From Omphalotus guepiniiformis (Eukaryota; Basidiomycota; Agaricomycetes; Agaricales; Omphalotaceae): 64,000 nucleotides of DNA. Both the position numbers and the translations under genes were made by a program. Each line of letters starts with the position of its first letter. The first letter of the stretch is position 1. The notes beneath the pieces were generated by a model, which made no database searches, was not told the origin of the DNA, and saw only the letters and a list, made by a program, of their open reading frames with translations. This document shows positions 38,137-49,263 of the stretch, one piece after another. The stretch is taken from the NCBI GenBank assembly GCA_028554645.1, contig JAQOOI010000018.1:62001-126000 (forward strand), in the 5' to 3' direction.

Positions 38137-39027
38137 ATAAATTCGAAGCTCTTTTACATAGATCTAGAACGAAGGAGCGGAGACTTGGACGTTGAACTGA
38201 ACGATTTGCCACTGTGACTGAGCGAGCGCTACAACTTCAAGGCACTGATGACAGGTACATGTCACGTGGGAGGATCCTCATACCTTCAGACTGACTTTTG
38301 TCCGATTCTTTCTTTTTCCAAATTCTGGAATTTGAAGCTAGCTTTGGCAGTATCTATAGTTTAGGTTTACGTCCTAGTCTCGACGGCAAGATGCGATCGT
38401 CCAATCCATTCGTATCAGAACAATTATCAAGTAGGGTGGCGTATCAATGTGTATCATTCAGATCTGAGGATTTAATCCGTCCCAAACTTCAAAGACTCAT
38501 ATCTTGGATGGATAGACAGGTAGGCAAGTACCAAAGTCGGTGCACGACACTCCGAGGCACGGTACTTACGCACTCGGTGGTCGTAGAAATCCGAGGCCTG
38601 AACAGTAAGTATCGAAGCTTGATTCAGGAAAATACATGCATCGAAGCTCGCAGCAACGGAGTCTTGATTTACCGTTTCAGCCGTGTACGCATGCAGGAGA
38701 GAAGATAGAAGTGTCTGAGTTGCTGAAGGTTATGGAAGAACACAGAAACGTGAATCACAGTGACAGTCTAAAGAGGTCTATTTGGTCAAGGCCGTGCGCT
38801 GAACTGAGATACGTTCGAACTTTAGGCACTCAGCGGAACAATTTGCTTATGACTTGATGCAACGCAGAAGGAAGCTGTAAAGGCTTTGAAGTACACAGGC
38901 AGTGGTAATAAAAACTGAATAGCAAGTGTGAGCCTTCAATAATTCAATAATCACTGCAAGTCACGTGTGAGTTCCTATACTTCCTTCTGAAATCTCACAA
39001 AGTGCTGTCTTCAACTTTCATCTCGAC
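38137..39027. promoter_or_regulatory. Bidirectional upstream region with two TCACGTG sites
   Basis: Separates the divergent aftiphilin-like and STE50 genes. GTCACGTG at 38261-38268 lies about 125 bases upstream of the aftiphilin-like start. TCACGTG at 38961-38967 lies about 60 bases upstream of the STE50 start. A 136-codon plus frame (38298-38708) lacks an ATG at its head and any domain, and is not called. Confidence 0.45.
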
Positions 39028-41610
39028 ATGGACGGCTCCAACAACGACCGTAGTGTCTTCGAATGGGACGTCAAAGATGTTCAGGCTTGGTTTGTCAGTC
39101 TAGGCTATCCTCAGTATGAAGCTCAGATAAAGGGTATGTCCTTGCTCCTTGTCTTAACTGCGTATCTCATCTTCGTGCTTAGAACATGGAATATCTGGCG
39201 ATGTTCTTTGCATGCTTGACCCGGAAACACTCAAGGGCATTGGAATTACAACTGTCGGACAGAGATTATCCATTTTGAAATCTATCTACCTGCTCAAGAT
39301 TGCCAACAATATTCCTCTCGATGCGGATGACTATGTTCCGCCTTGTCAGTCTTCAATTCGTCTCTGCCACCAATCCCTATCTCACTATTCTGCTAGCTGA
39401 GGCCCAAGAACGGTCGGAGAACGTCACAGTGGAGCGACTGCACATCATGGTGAAGGATCAAGGTGCGTCTCTACGTCTCCAAGGCGTACTTCACGTAACA
39501 TATCACTTTCTTAGCACACCGGCTACGCATTCTTGAAGAAGAGAATCGGAATCTTAATACTACGCTGCAGTCTTTCCTGGACGATTACAACGCTTTGAGA
39601 GCCTCCTTCGTCCGACCGGTCAGTCGCTCTCGCTTTATCCAGTCACTTCCCCTAACCATTTGTGCAGGACGATCCGAGTCCTTCTCTACGGAGGCAACCT
39701 TCGTTCAAATGGGCACAGTATGATAAACCTACAAAATCACCTACCAAACCCGACGTCGGGGAGTCTCCACACCCCTCACCCCAACAATTGGAACACGATA
39801 TACCTCCGTATACAAGGGAGGCACCACCTTCCCAACTTTCCTCCACTCCCGTTGTAACTGAAAAGTCGCGACCTCAGCCTGGTCCCTCCGATTCGCCTAA
39901 TATCTCTTCTCAACCTGCCGCGCCTAAACCTTCTAGGCAAGATAGCTCCGATAATCTTAAGAGCTTCAAAGTCAGTTTGGAAGATCCTACATGGAAAGTT
40001 TTACCAGCCGCATTGAAGAAGTATCGAATCAACAATGACAATTGGGAGAATTATGCCATGTTCATATGTTACGGGTCTCCTGGTACGATTTTCTATGCCT
40101 CTTTTCCTCATATATGTCCTGACTAGCCATTTCGATAGGAAACCGGATAGAACGTTGTCTGAGTTACGATGAAAAGCCTCTTCTCCTATTTCAAAAACTC
40201 AAAGACGCGAAGAAGAACCCTGTGTTTATGCTCAAGCACATCAAAGACATTCGCTCTCCGATCGTCGTTGCTCAGCAGAAACATGCTGCACGAAAAGCCT
40301 CGTCCGTCATGGGTCCTGGAAATGAACCATCGTCAAGTACAACAACTGGGTCTGCCTCCCCTGCTACTTCGGGACACGTGAAAGGCTCTTCACGCTCGAT
40401 CACGCGTCCACCTAAGCTAGAAGTGAATGATCTATCTGCGCCGACTCCTCTTCTGTCAGGTGCCAGTAGTGGACTCAGTCCACAGCCCAATTGGCCGGAA
40501 CCTGGAGTGTCATCCCCTTCTACTGAGCAGCAAAGGCGACTAGGGGAAGGTGGCCCAGGCGATGATCAATCAACCACTTTACGTTCTGGACCAGGGGGGA
40601 CAGCCCATACGTCTTTATCAAGCTCGATGACTGGGTCGACAGTGATCGGTTCCAGTGCAAATAGCCATTATGACGCTGGAGCGGGTGCCGGTGTCAACTC
40701 CAAGGCTCGAAATACCACGTCCGAGTCGTCCCCGTCGACTAACGGGCGAGATATACCTCTGACGTCGGCAGGAATATCTTATGCGGTAGCCATCTATCCA
40801 TATATGGCTGAACAGGAGGACGAGTTTGATGTGGTTGTGTGAGTACTTTCACGTTGCGGTAGTAATGGCTATTGATATGATATTGGATTATTACTATGAA
40901 TTGCGTTGCATTTCAGTGGTGACACATTTGTTATTCTCTCTCGTGCGCGCGGCTGGTGGGTGGTCCAGCGCGACCCCACAGGTTCCGGTATCGTTGATAC
41001 CGATATTGTAAAGCAAGGGTGGGTACCTGCTGGTTGCCTCTTGGAAACCAACGTGCCTGTCGCCTCTGCAATAGCGGAAGCGAACGCGGTCAAATCTGCG
41101 GGAGTAGGTCCTTCGACATCAGACGTCCCTGCTTCAAAGACACCGATATTGCCTTTGAGCATTATTTCAACAAGCTTCCCGGGCATTGCCTTGATGGATT
41201 ATCAAAAGAAGGGCGAAGAGGAACTAGACCTTGTCAAGGACGATCTGCTGAGGGTGTTTAAGCGGTATAATCACTGGTCATACGTGCGTTTTCTTGTTTT
41301 CTTCTCCGGGTCTTTGCATTGAGGTTTACCGTTTCTTCAAAATAGGCTGTGAAGGAAGACGGGGGTGATCGTGGCTGGGTTCCGGTATAACATTCGTTTT
41401 TCGTCGACTTGAGAACCATTGCTGATGGATTTTTCAATTTAGTCCTGGTTTATTGGCAAAGTGGCTCAGAATGGAAACGTACCGCCAACACCGAACACGA
41501 GTATTCCGCCGGTCACTAATGGTTCAGATGACAGCGTAGGCCAACCACAGGTGTCGCCAATGTCATCTGCATTTCCTCCAGTGCAGTCACGCACACCTGC
41601 GGTAATATGA
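39028..41610 (+). CDS. STE50: Ste50-type MAPK adaptor (SAM, RA, two SH3)
   Basis: Scaffold that links Cdc42/Ras signalling to the MAPKKK Ste11 in mating, filamentation and osmotic responses. Domains: SAM (residues about 8-75: VFEWDVKDVQAWFVSLGYPQ, VLCMLDPETLKGIGITTVGQ); a short coiled coil (HRLRILEEENRNLNTTLQSF); and a Ras-association domain (SFKVSLEDPTWKVLPAALKK, YRINNDNWENYAMFICYGSP, FQKLKDAKKNPVFMLKHIKD). A Ser/Pro linker follows, then SH3-1 (YAVAIYPYMAEQEDEFDVVV, then GDTFVILSRARGWWVVQ) and SH3-2 (GIALMDYQKKGEEELDLVKD, RGWVPSWFIGKV across an intron). The two SH3 domains are absent from ascomycete yeast Ste50 but are, to my knowledge, usual in basidiomycetes. It ends VQSRTPAVI with TGA at 41608-41610. 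Several splice joins were checked in frame. Confidence 0.94.
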
Positions 41611-42660
41611 GCCCCGAACGTTTAGATGCTTCGTTCGTGCATGTGTTTGTTGTCTCCATTGATTTCCTCGTTTGGTTGTCGTTGTTGCTTTCTCTGTCCC
41701 TATATTATTATGGTTTCCTGTGCTGTTCATTCATATTCAAGCTCTCCCCTTTCCTATCGACTCTATCACAAATCTTCTGCTTGCGCTACCACCGCGCGCG
41801 TGGAAGAGCCCGCCGTTTTTTATATTCTGCTACCCTCGCTCACCCCGTCAGTACAGTCGTCCATTATATCTCGCATATCTTTTCCCTTACATTTGCATTT
41901 ACAGCATATGTATTTTAATGTATTTCAAATCATCATATTCCATTGACTGTGGTTGCAGGTGGATAATATTTCTCGTTTGTGTTTACTGTCCGCCTCAATC
42001 CCCCACCACCTTTCGCTAAATCTCCTCGTTGGTTTATTATGCTGCAGCTGAGCTAGCACCTCTCTCCCTTCTTTTTTTTCCCCAGTTACCTGCGTCTCAA
42101 ATTCATTCTGGGCCTGGCGAGTTTCATAATCTGTAGCATCTACATACCTTTCCTTCGTCCTGTTTATTTTTTGCTCCTTTCCCGTTACGACCACTTGCCA
42201 CGAATTTCTTATATTAAGTAGTCACTCATTCACATCATCCTCGTTTTACTTGATCAGCAGTCCCGATATCTGATGCTGTGCATATGCAATTTTTGTAAAT
42301 GCCAATGGTTGAAGTTAGCAAGTTGTGTGATGATTGATCGATCAGTGCATACGCACTCTGATTCCGTATGTATTAGCTCTTGCGCGCGCTATCCGACACC
42401 AAGAAACGAGATACTGGAAGCAATATGAAAATACTGCAGATAAAGGGGTTGATATCTCGGCATGTCGTCCCCCTGGTCGAATGAAACCATGTCTGCTCTG
42501 TAGCCGAGGCTTTTCACAACATACCCAAAATTCTCCAGTAAATTCACCTCTAAATTACAGACAGAAAAAAGCTGCCTTGAAGGGTCTTTGAAGGCAAGAT
42601 CGTTCTGTCTGTTCATCTGCTAGCTCTAGACTATCTACGATAGCGATGACAGATGTCTCA
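41611..42660. other. Intergenic, between convergent genes
   Basis: About 1 kb of joint 3' flank of STE50 and the CUE3-like gene. The sequence is pyrimidine-rich on the plus strand (41640-41900). Three overlapping open frames at 41607-42019 are rich in Ser/Leu/Phe and are composition artefacts. No gene or RNA gene is seen. Long 3' UTRs are likely. Confidence 0.5.
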
Positions 42661-45007
42661 CTAAGCAGATGGACCACCCCCTCGAGCCATCTTCTTGTCA
42701 TGACCACTCTTCCTATTGTGATTAGCATGGGTTGCTTTTTTCTTGTCCTTCCAAGCACGCTCTCTAGCCGTGTCGTTACCACCTCCCCCTCTTCCTCGGC
42801 CCCGTGAACTACCTCCGCGACTTCGACCTCCTCCGCCACGGCCCCCACGGGAAGACGAGACTGCTTGTGGAACAGGACCTGATTGGTTACCAGAAAATTC
42901 GTGCTTCTGTAGTATTTGCTCTTTCTTGGGCTACAGGGCAAGATCAGGACATCTATTACGTCGGGCGAGAAAGAGAAAAAATATACATTTCGCTCAAGCA
43001 TAATCTTCCAGCCCTCGATTTGTTCGTCTGTCCAGCCTGCAAACAAAATCTAGTCCAGTACATCGAAACTTCATTGTGAAGAAGCCACTGACCAGTCTGA
43101 ACCTTTAGATCAGCTCGTGCTTTACTCCTCCTAGTAGCGCCATCCCTGTCAAACAACTTCTGGTCCTTCAGATAAGCAAGTTCCAAGATCGTCTCTGGAG
43201 ATTGTCGAGCTGGCGGTGCAAGTTCGCCTTGCTCATCATCACTGTCATCTTCATCTTCACCACTCTCCTCCCCATCCCCTAGAATCTTGACATGGATGCC
43301 GCCTTCCAGTTCAGGATCGTCATCAAACGCAAAAGTCTTCCTGCCTAAATCATTTCCCTCGTCGTCGACAGCAGCCTCCTCCTCTTCAGCGGACAATGCT
43401 TCTACGCGCCGGAGAATGTCGGCCTTCAAGTCTTCGTCGAGGGCGCGATCGCGGTGCAAGGCTGATTCATCACTGGCGGCAAAGCAATATTAGCGGGTGT
43501 CATTTCTAGGGCAGTACGCGTACCTCTTTTTTCCTACATGGACTTTTGAAAGGTCCATATCCTCATCGTCAAAGATATTCTGTCGATCTTTCACGAATAG
43601 ATAATCCTCCACTTCATTCAGAGTGCTAACGGGCATCCGGTGAAGCTCCTCGAATGGCGGGGCGGTACCCTCAAGCAACGCCTCGATAACCTTTTCTGGG
43701 CTTCCTTGGAACGGATATGAAGGATTGGTTAGTAGAGCTTTGATATACTCTGGCGATTGGTCGGGAAATATGTCCAACACTTGCGTGACTTTGATGTCAA
43801 GGTCAGGATCTGTATAAGAATTTACTTGCGATGAAGCGATGTCGCTTCTGAGATATATTTCTTTGTTCTTTCCTTTGCCCTTATCGGCAGAGGACTTGCC
43901 TTTGCCGAGGTTGTCAATGCCAGCAGGTACACCTGAGGAACGGAGGAGTAACTTCAATACCCCTGGATTCCTCTGTCCTTGAGAGCTTCCGCCATCCACC
44001 TCCAACGATCGAAACTGTGACTCGATCAGGTCAAGTCGCGCGTCTCTTTCTGCAGCATGACGCTGAGCGTTTGTGAGTGTACGAACGAGATCATAAGAGT
44101 GCTGATAATCTGCCAAGATAGGCTGATTGAGAAATGGCGTTGCGTCTGAGGATGCAGCACTCCTGTCACTCGTTTCTAGAAGAGCGAAGACAATATCGAA
44201 AGTATATTCCACTTCAGAAACTGGGATTCTGCCCGAAGAACCGGCAAAGTCGCTTAATAAGGACGACATGGAGATATGAAATGTGTCCATTAAGGACACC
44301 TTGGTCTCAAGCCATATCCTCTCCCAGTCATCGAGAACTCTCGAGTCGGCGGATCGTAGAGCATCCGACCCTCCGTAGGATTGAGCGATGGAAGCGAGAC
44401 CTCTATCGTAGACGTTTGCGAGAGCAAGGATGAACTCCTTTGAGTGCGCAAATATACGCACAATCTCTGGGGTAGCACTGTGAATTAGACAGAAAATGCA
44501 ATGAGCTGCTTTTCGAAGGCCATAGAGGCCTGTAGTATTGTTCGGGGAGAGAAGCAGGATGAAGGCAGGGAGGAGGTCAGATTGTATGATCGATTTGAGA
44601 GACGAAGTATTCTTTACAGCGTTGTCGAACAGAGATCGCACCTGAGTGGTGTTAGTTACCGCATATGCGATGGCAAGATCCAGCAGAACTTGGAGTTCCA
44701 AACTTTGGGAGAGTTTCTCTGCCAAAAGCAGTGCATTCTTGCGAATAGACAGCTCAAGTTTCGAAACTGAATTGTCGGATTCCCATATCAATGACTGTAA
44801 CTTCTGCAAGGCGGCATCTTTGGCATATGTCGAAAGAAAAGTGCGAGTCGCTGGGGTATCTCGTTTGGCAGGTGGTAAAGCAAGAGTTTCCTGTAGACAT
44901 GAAGCTATAGTCTGATTCAAAGTTGCAAGTTGAGACGCAGATAAAGATTTCCTTGCAGCAGTAGAGGGATAAGGAGGAAGTTTTGCGGCAATCGAGTCGT
45001 TGGCCAT
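42661..45007 (-). CDS. CUE3: CUE-domain protein, ASCC2 / Cue3 (Rqt3) homologue
   Basis: Component of the ribosome-quality-control trigger/ASC-1 complex, which recognises ubiquitinated stalled ribosomes. Starts at the ATG at 45007 (MANDSIAAKLPPYPSTAARK). The N-terminal helical ASCC2-type region runs to about residue 370 (LAEKLSQSLELQVLLDLAIA, GLYGLRKAAHCIFCLIHSAT, ADYQHSYDLVRTLTNAQRHA). The ubiquitin-binding CUE domain is LDIKVTQVLDIFPDQSPEYI, then KALLTNPSYPFQGSPEKVIE. It is followed by EVEDYLFVKDRQNIFDDEDM and, after an intron, KADILRRVEALSAEEEEAAV, an acidic stretch and GWTDEQIEGWKIMLERN. The C-terminus is an RGG-type RNA-binding tail (SRGGRGGGGRSRGGSSRGRG) ending KKMARGGGPSA, TAG at 42661-42663. 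Three introns at the 3' end. This matches ASCC2 layout plus a fungal RGG tail. Confidence 0.9.
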
Positions 45008-45428
45008 GATCAGCTTTGAAAGTGCTGACTAAGCAATTACACCAACGAAAGTACAACCACCTGTATACCACTTCTCACTTCACTTACATATAACTTTTTT
45101 TGTACTCTTTCTCTTTGATTCAAAATGCAGCAATGTTCTGGCCTTGGAAATGAAGATTTATTCGTTATCTGGCTTCTTGAATGACGGCTCCAATGCAGCA
45201 ATCGCCGTCTGACATTTACGTAGCCTTACGCGAAGTACCGAACCTCATGTATGATGAAGCGCTATGGATTGCTCAAAATTTTCAGGGCCACCTGGGGTAT
45301 CGTACGATTCGTCTTCAGCGCTCAGCAGTCAGCGCTTCAGCCCCGGGTCAGCCCCTCAACGTCGCTCTCATTGCGAGTCGCCATTCTCACCTGCTTTACC
45401 TTGTTGTACCTTCAACTCTTCCTAGATT
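45008..45428. other. Intergenic, between divergent CUE3-like and F-box genes
   Basis: Shared upstream region. An 83-codon plus frame (45181-45432) starting MTAPMQQSPSDIYVALREVP could be an upstream exon of the F-box gene or a leader ORF. It ends with a stop overlapping the F-box ATG, and I found no clean splice, so it is not called as coding. Confidence 0.4.
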
Positions 45429-47138
45429 ATGACCTGGACATCTGGACAAAGCTTGTACCATGAAGGTATCTCGAAACCTCTTCGACCACTCTCGTTTGAC
45501 CGAGCAAATCGAGGCAAACCCTGCCGGTCTCCTTTTCCCCTCTTTCGGCTTCCCATAGAACTCCTATACGATATCGCACCTCACATATCCACCACCGACC
45601 TAGAAACCCTTGCGTTGGTGGACCGCGACTGTCGTCAGCTGGCCCGTTCCATTCAATTCGTGAGCGTGAAGTTGTCTTATAACGATGCGTCTCTTGGTCT
45701 TCTTGAAACGCTGCTCAGCGAGCTTTCTGCTTCACAAGACAATCATGTCCTAGGACCGTGTATACGACGTGTTACGGTCGATTTGGGTCCTCCTATTCTG
45801 GATGAGACGCGTCTGGCGCGTTACCCTGGTCTGTATGGATGCTTAGAGGGTTCGCCTACTTCCGACAACGCCCAGAAGGCGTACATCCGTGCATTTAGCC
45901 TCGTCATTCGGCACAGTCTGCCCAACCTCCAGTGTATAGACTGGCAGAGCAGAGTAGAGTTGCCTGCTGAATTGATCCACTCCCTCGTCGCCTGCTCCGC
46001 GCGCCATGTAAATTTGACGCGCGGTATTCTTTGTGGACCGCTCGATCTTTTTCGCGCCCCAGTGCATTGGCGACTAGATTCCCTCGTCCTGGATGTTGAG
46101 GTTGACGACCATGTTTCTGCAGTTATCATGGATATGCTGCGAACTCTATCTCCTACCCTACAACATCTACATTGGAGAGGTGCCCGTATGCCCCGACATG
46201 TTTCGCAGACGTTCGGGAGTCATGCACCCTTATTCCCTTGCCTACGAACTGTAACCTTGGATGCAGTTCCAATGGCCGATCGTAGCATCCTTTCGTCGTT
46301 CTTAACGTATAACAAAAGCATTCGGACATTGGCTGTTGATGGTTCGGATTATACGACCGCAGAATTCTTGGGTAGCTGTGGGTGCTTGCCTTCGTTAGAG
46401 TCATTCCATTGGCTCAATCGTTATCCGGCCTTTGAGGATGATATCCTCCAATTCATTGGAGCCAATACTCAGCTTCATTCCCTAATTCTCAGCTTTCCTC
46501 TTCTACCCAACACCATAGAATCTCAAATCTTGCCAGCTATCGCTTCTGACTTCCACAACTTGACTACTCTTAACCTTGTCTGGGATTCTACAGCCATCCC
46601 TGAGCGCTCGCTGCACATCCTTGGAACTCTAACACAGCTCAAAAGACTTTGTATTTCTGCTGGGCGGCAATATGGCTGGTGCCATGACTGGATGGTTGAG
46701 CACGACGTTTTGTTCGATACTCTTCGCCCCCTCCGGAACCTGGAAGAACTAGCATTTCCTCGCGACTCATATCAGGTTTTTGGACATCCCTTGCTAGACT
46801 GCTCAGTCGAAAAATACTACGTGAATTACATCTTCCCTCGAGACTTGGACTTCAGGGCTTATTTGATGGAAGACGAGCAGGCACTTGTGAACAAGCTCTT
46901 CGGTTCGGGGCTATATGACATGTCGTTCGAGCAGGCTCGGACTTTACAGGTGAAGCTAATGAGGGCCGCTTGGGAACGATGGCACCAACAGCGGATGGTG
47001 AAACTTGCACAAAGTTACGCGGCAACGTTCCCAAAACTACATTGGTGCTATATCGGCCAGTATCCAATGAGGATCGAGGAAGGCCGAAAGATTGTTATAG
47101 AATCAGCGTTTAGAGATGACACGATCAAGTTTCTTTAG
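45429..47138 (+). CDS. F-box protein with leucine-rich-like C-terminal region
   Basis: Single-exon reading frame of 569 codons, unusual in this intron-rich window. The F-box near residues 38-75 reads FRLPIELLYDIAPHISTTDL, then ETLALVDRDCRQLARSIQFV. It would bind Skp1, making this a substrate receptor of an SCF ubiquitin ligase. The following part has irregular LRR-type phrases (LDSLVLDVEVDDHVSAVIMD, TLSPTLQHLHWRGARM, LPSLESFHWLNRYPA, NTQLHSLILSFPLLPNT, FHNLTTLNLVWDSTA, LTQLKRLCISAGRQ). It ends in a basic-hydrophobic helix region (FEQARTLQVKLMRAAWERWH) and KLHWCYIGQYPMRIEEGRKI. Agaricomycetes carry large families of such F-box genes. The start is the first ATG upstream of the F-box in frame; an alternative upstream exon is possible. 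Substrate unknown. It is convergent with the BRAP2 gene, 110 bases away. Confidence 0.85.
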   Translation: MTWTSGQSLYHEGISKPLRPLSFDRANRGKPCRSPFPLFRLPIELLYDIAPHISTTDLETLALVDRDCRQLARSIQFVSVKLSYNDASLGLLETLLSELSASQDNHVLGPCIRRVTVDLGPPILDETRLARYPGLYGCLEGSPTSDNAQKAYIRAFSLVIRHSLPNLQCIDWQSRVELPAELIHSLVACSARHVNLTRGILCGPLDLFRAPVHWRLDSLVLDVEVDDHVSAVIMDMLRTLSPTLQHLHWRGARMPRHVSQTFGSHAPLFPCLRTVTLDAVPMADRSILSSFLTYNKSIRTLAVDGSDYTTAEFLGSCGCLPSLESFHWLNRYPAFEDDILQFIGANTQLHSLILSFPLLPNTIESQILPAIASDFHNLTTLNLVWDSTAIPERSLHILGTLTQLKRLCISAGRQYGWCHDWMVEHDVLFDTLRPLRNLEELAFPRDSYQVFGHPLLDCSVEKYYVNYIFPRDLDFRAYLMEDEQALVNKLFGSGLYDMSFEQARTLQVKLMRAAWERWHQQRMVKLAQSYAATFPKLHWCYIGQYPMRIEEGRKIVIESAFRDDTIKFL

Positions 47139-47248
47139 AATTTTGTTTTATTCTTAATATTCTGCTAGAAGAATATTGCCTATAGAGTAATTATAATATA
47201 GACGGTTTATCCATATACCTGCCTCTCCCAGACCACAAGTATGCCTGA

Positions 47249-49263
47249 TTATCGGTTTTTCTTGGTTTTTTTCTTTTTGTTCGACCCTTTTGGTGAAGGC
47301 GGGGAGGCAATTTCAATGGACCCACCAGCAGCTTCACTCGCGACACCTCCACCTTTTTCAATCTCTGTCTTCGCTTCCAGGAAAAACATGAGATCCCGGA
47401 GTTGTTCCTCCAGTTCCTGAATCTTTGATCTAAACTCCTCCTTATCTTTATCAACAGAATCTGCTCTCTCTTTCACTTTTACCAAATTATGCATGAGACC
47501 CTCGCTGACCGCCCTTTCGTCCCGTAAATCCTTTTCCAGTCTGCGTGCAAGTTCAGCCATTTTCTCAGCGCGGCTTTCTGCTTTAGCTCTATCCTTGACA
47601 AGCTCAGCAAGCCTCTGCTCCTCCAACACTCTCCGTTCGTCTTCCGCTTGCCGCAATGCACTTTGCTCCTTCTCCTTTTCCAGTGTAAGCCGCTCGACTA
47701 ACCCTCTGAGTTCTCCAACCTGAATCTGTAACTCAGCAGTTTGGTCCTCGTAATACGCACGTTGAGAGTCGAGTTGTGAAGTCAAAAGATAAGAGTATTC
47801 GATCCCGATAGCTTCAATCTTTTCCGCACTCAAAGCATCAGCTGCACTGGGACCCAGACCGCTCTCACGCGGGCTCGTGCTCATGGACGACGCAGCACTC
47901 GGCAATTCGACCAACTTGCCGTCAGCTTTGTTCTGTATCAGCCGATGAACATAGCCATCTCCGGCGTAATCCCAGACTCGCTGCGTTTCGAGCTCTAGTG
48001 CGTAAAGATGTGTGGTGGACTCATAGTGGCTGTGCGCATGAGCGCGACCGTATCGGCCGCAACCAATGTTCCCGCAGATGAGGCAGATCCAAAGGTTCGT
48101 CGTGGAGGAGCATGCAGAGCATCGAGATAGGTTGGCTGTGGAGGGGCTGGCAAAGGGTATGGGTGTTGGCCGGGTGGAAGATGATGAGGGGTGAGAAGAA
48201 AGAAGTGTTTGGGAGTATCGGCATACGGGACATCTGCACAGAGAACGTAAGTCAACCTGAAGAAAGGGGAGAGGAACCTATACATACCGGCTATCACCCC
48301 ATTTACTTAAGCACATGCAATGGAAAGTGTGCGAGCAAGGCACAGTAATGAGACCAGTGACTGCTGAATCCATTCGATCGAGACACACTGGACAAGTAGG
48401 CAGTTCGTACATGTTGGCTTGCGGTGACACTAGCTGTGCTACGCCTTGGGACACTGTGTCCTCTGACTGAATACTGACGGAAAGTACCCGAACTACGTTG
48501 CATAATTCAGGCTAGTTGACTGAGATTTGAGCTGTTCAGTCGACAAGAATAACACGCACCTCCATGGAATTGAAAAGCTTGCCGTTGTAAGCTTCAACAA
48601 ACTCGGCGGCATCCTCTGGTTTTGGAAACTTGATGAGTGCGATCGAGCGGCTAGGCACACAGTCTCTAACAAAGGTTCGGAATCACTCATTCACTTTTCA
48701 TTTCATATAAAGTAGCATACCTCAATATACGCAGGTGTGAAATACTTTCTGCAGCAGGCGCTACAAATGTTAAGAAATCAGATGGAGTCATCCACGAAGG
48801 TACTGCGAGGACTGCGAGTATCACGCCGTCCGTGGCGGGTTGTTCAATTGGCGTATCATTCGATGGAGTGGCACAGTCTCGATAGACATGAATAATACCC
48901 TCCGCAAGGTTTGTAGATCCTGAAACGGTTTCCTGCACGATGAATTTCGCGATGGCAAGACCTTACAAAAGTCAGTCAGAACCGAACTGGCTGAATCGGG
49001 GCTTACAAACCTTCATTGCCACCCTTCTCCTTCCCTGCAGAGCTTGAAGACGAAGAAGCATTCATTGTCACTCTATCTGACCAATCCACGCGGATGGGGC
49101 CAAATCTGTAGTCTTTCTTGTTAGAATTGAAAGTTGCGTTTCGTCGACTAGTGGGCTTTGGTGTATGTGCTGGAAGCTTTTGAAACAACGAGTTGGGTAT
49201 TTGAGAGAATGAATCAGATTCTTTGTTAGTGTGCAGTACAATGCGGATGTGATAACCACGCAT
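47249..49263 (-). CDS. ETP1: BRAP2/Etp1-type RING E3 ubiquitin ligase
   Basis: Cytosolic E3 ligase family; human BRAP tunes Ras/MAPK signalling and yeast Etp1 acts in the ethanol response. Starts at the ATG at 49263 (MRGYHIRIVLHTNKESDSFS). Domain order: BRAP2/RRM-like domain (GVILAVLAVPSWMTPSDFLT, then ALIKFPKPEDAAEFVEAYNG); RING-H2 (CPVCLDRMDSAV, then LITVPCSHTFHCMCLSKW and, after an intron, RCPVCRYSQ); a UBP-type zinc finger (CSACSSTTNLWICLICGNIG, then CGRYGRAHAHSHYESTTHLY); and a long coiled coil of about 150 residues (YYEDQTAELQIQVGELRGLV, LRQAEDERRVLEEQRLAELV, RAEKMAELARRLEKDLRDER). It ends in a lysine-rich KKKKTKKNR tail. All RING and UBP metal ligands appear present. Confidence 0.94.

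Noticed and set aside
38298..38708. 136-codon plus frame upstream of STE50
   Set aside because: It has no ATG at its head, no recognisable motif, and sits in a divergent promoter.
38800..38850. GTTCGAAC resembling a tRNA T-loop
   Set aside because: The flanking bases do not pair as a T-stem, and no A-box or acceptor stem is present.
41607..42019. Three overlapping Ser/Leu/Phe-rich frames after STE50
   Set aside because: They share one pyrimidine-rich tract, overlap in different frames and have no domain. This is a composition artefact of the 3' flank.
45181..45432. 83-codon frame before the F-box gene
   Set aside because: It ends in a stop overlapping the F-box ATG, no in-phase splice was found, and there is no domain.
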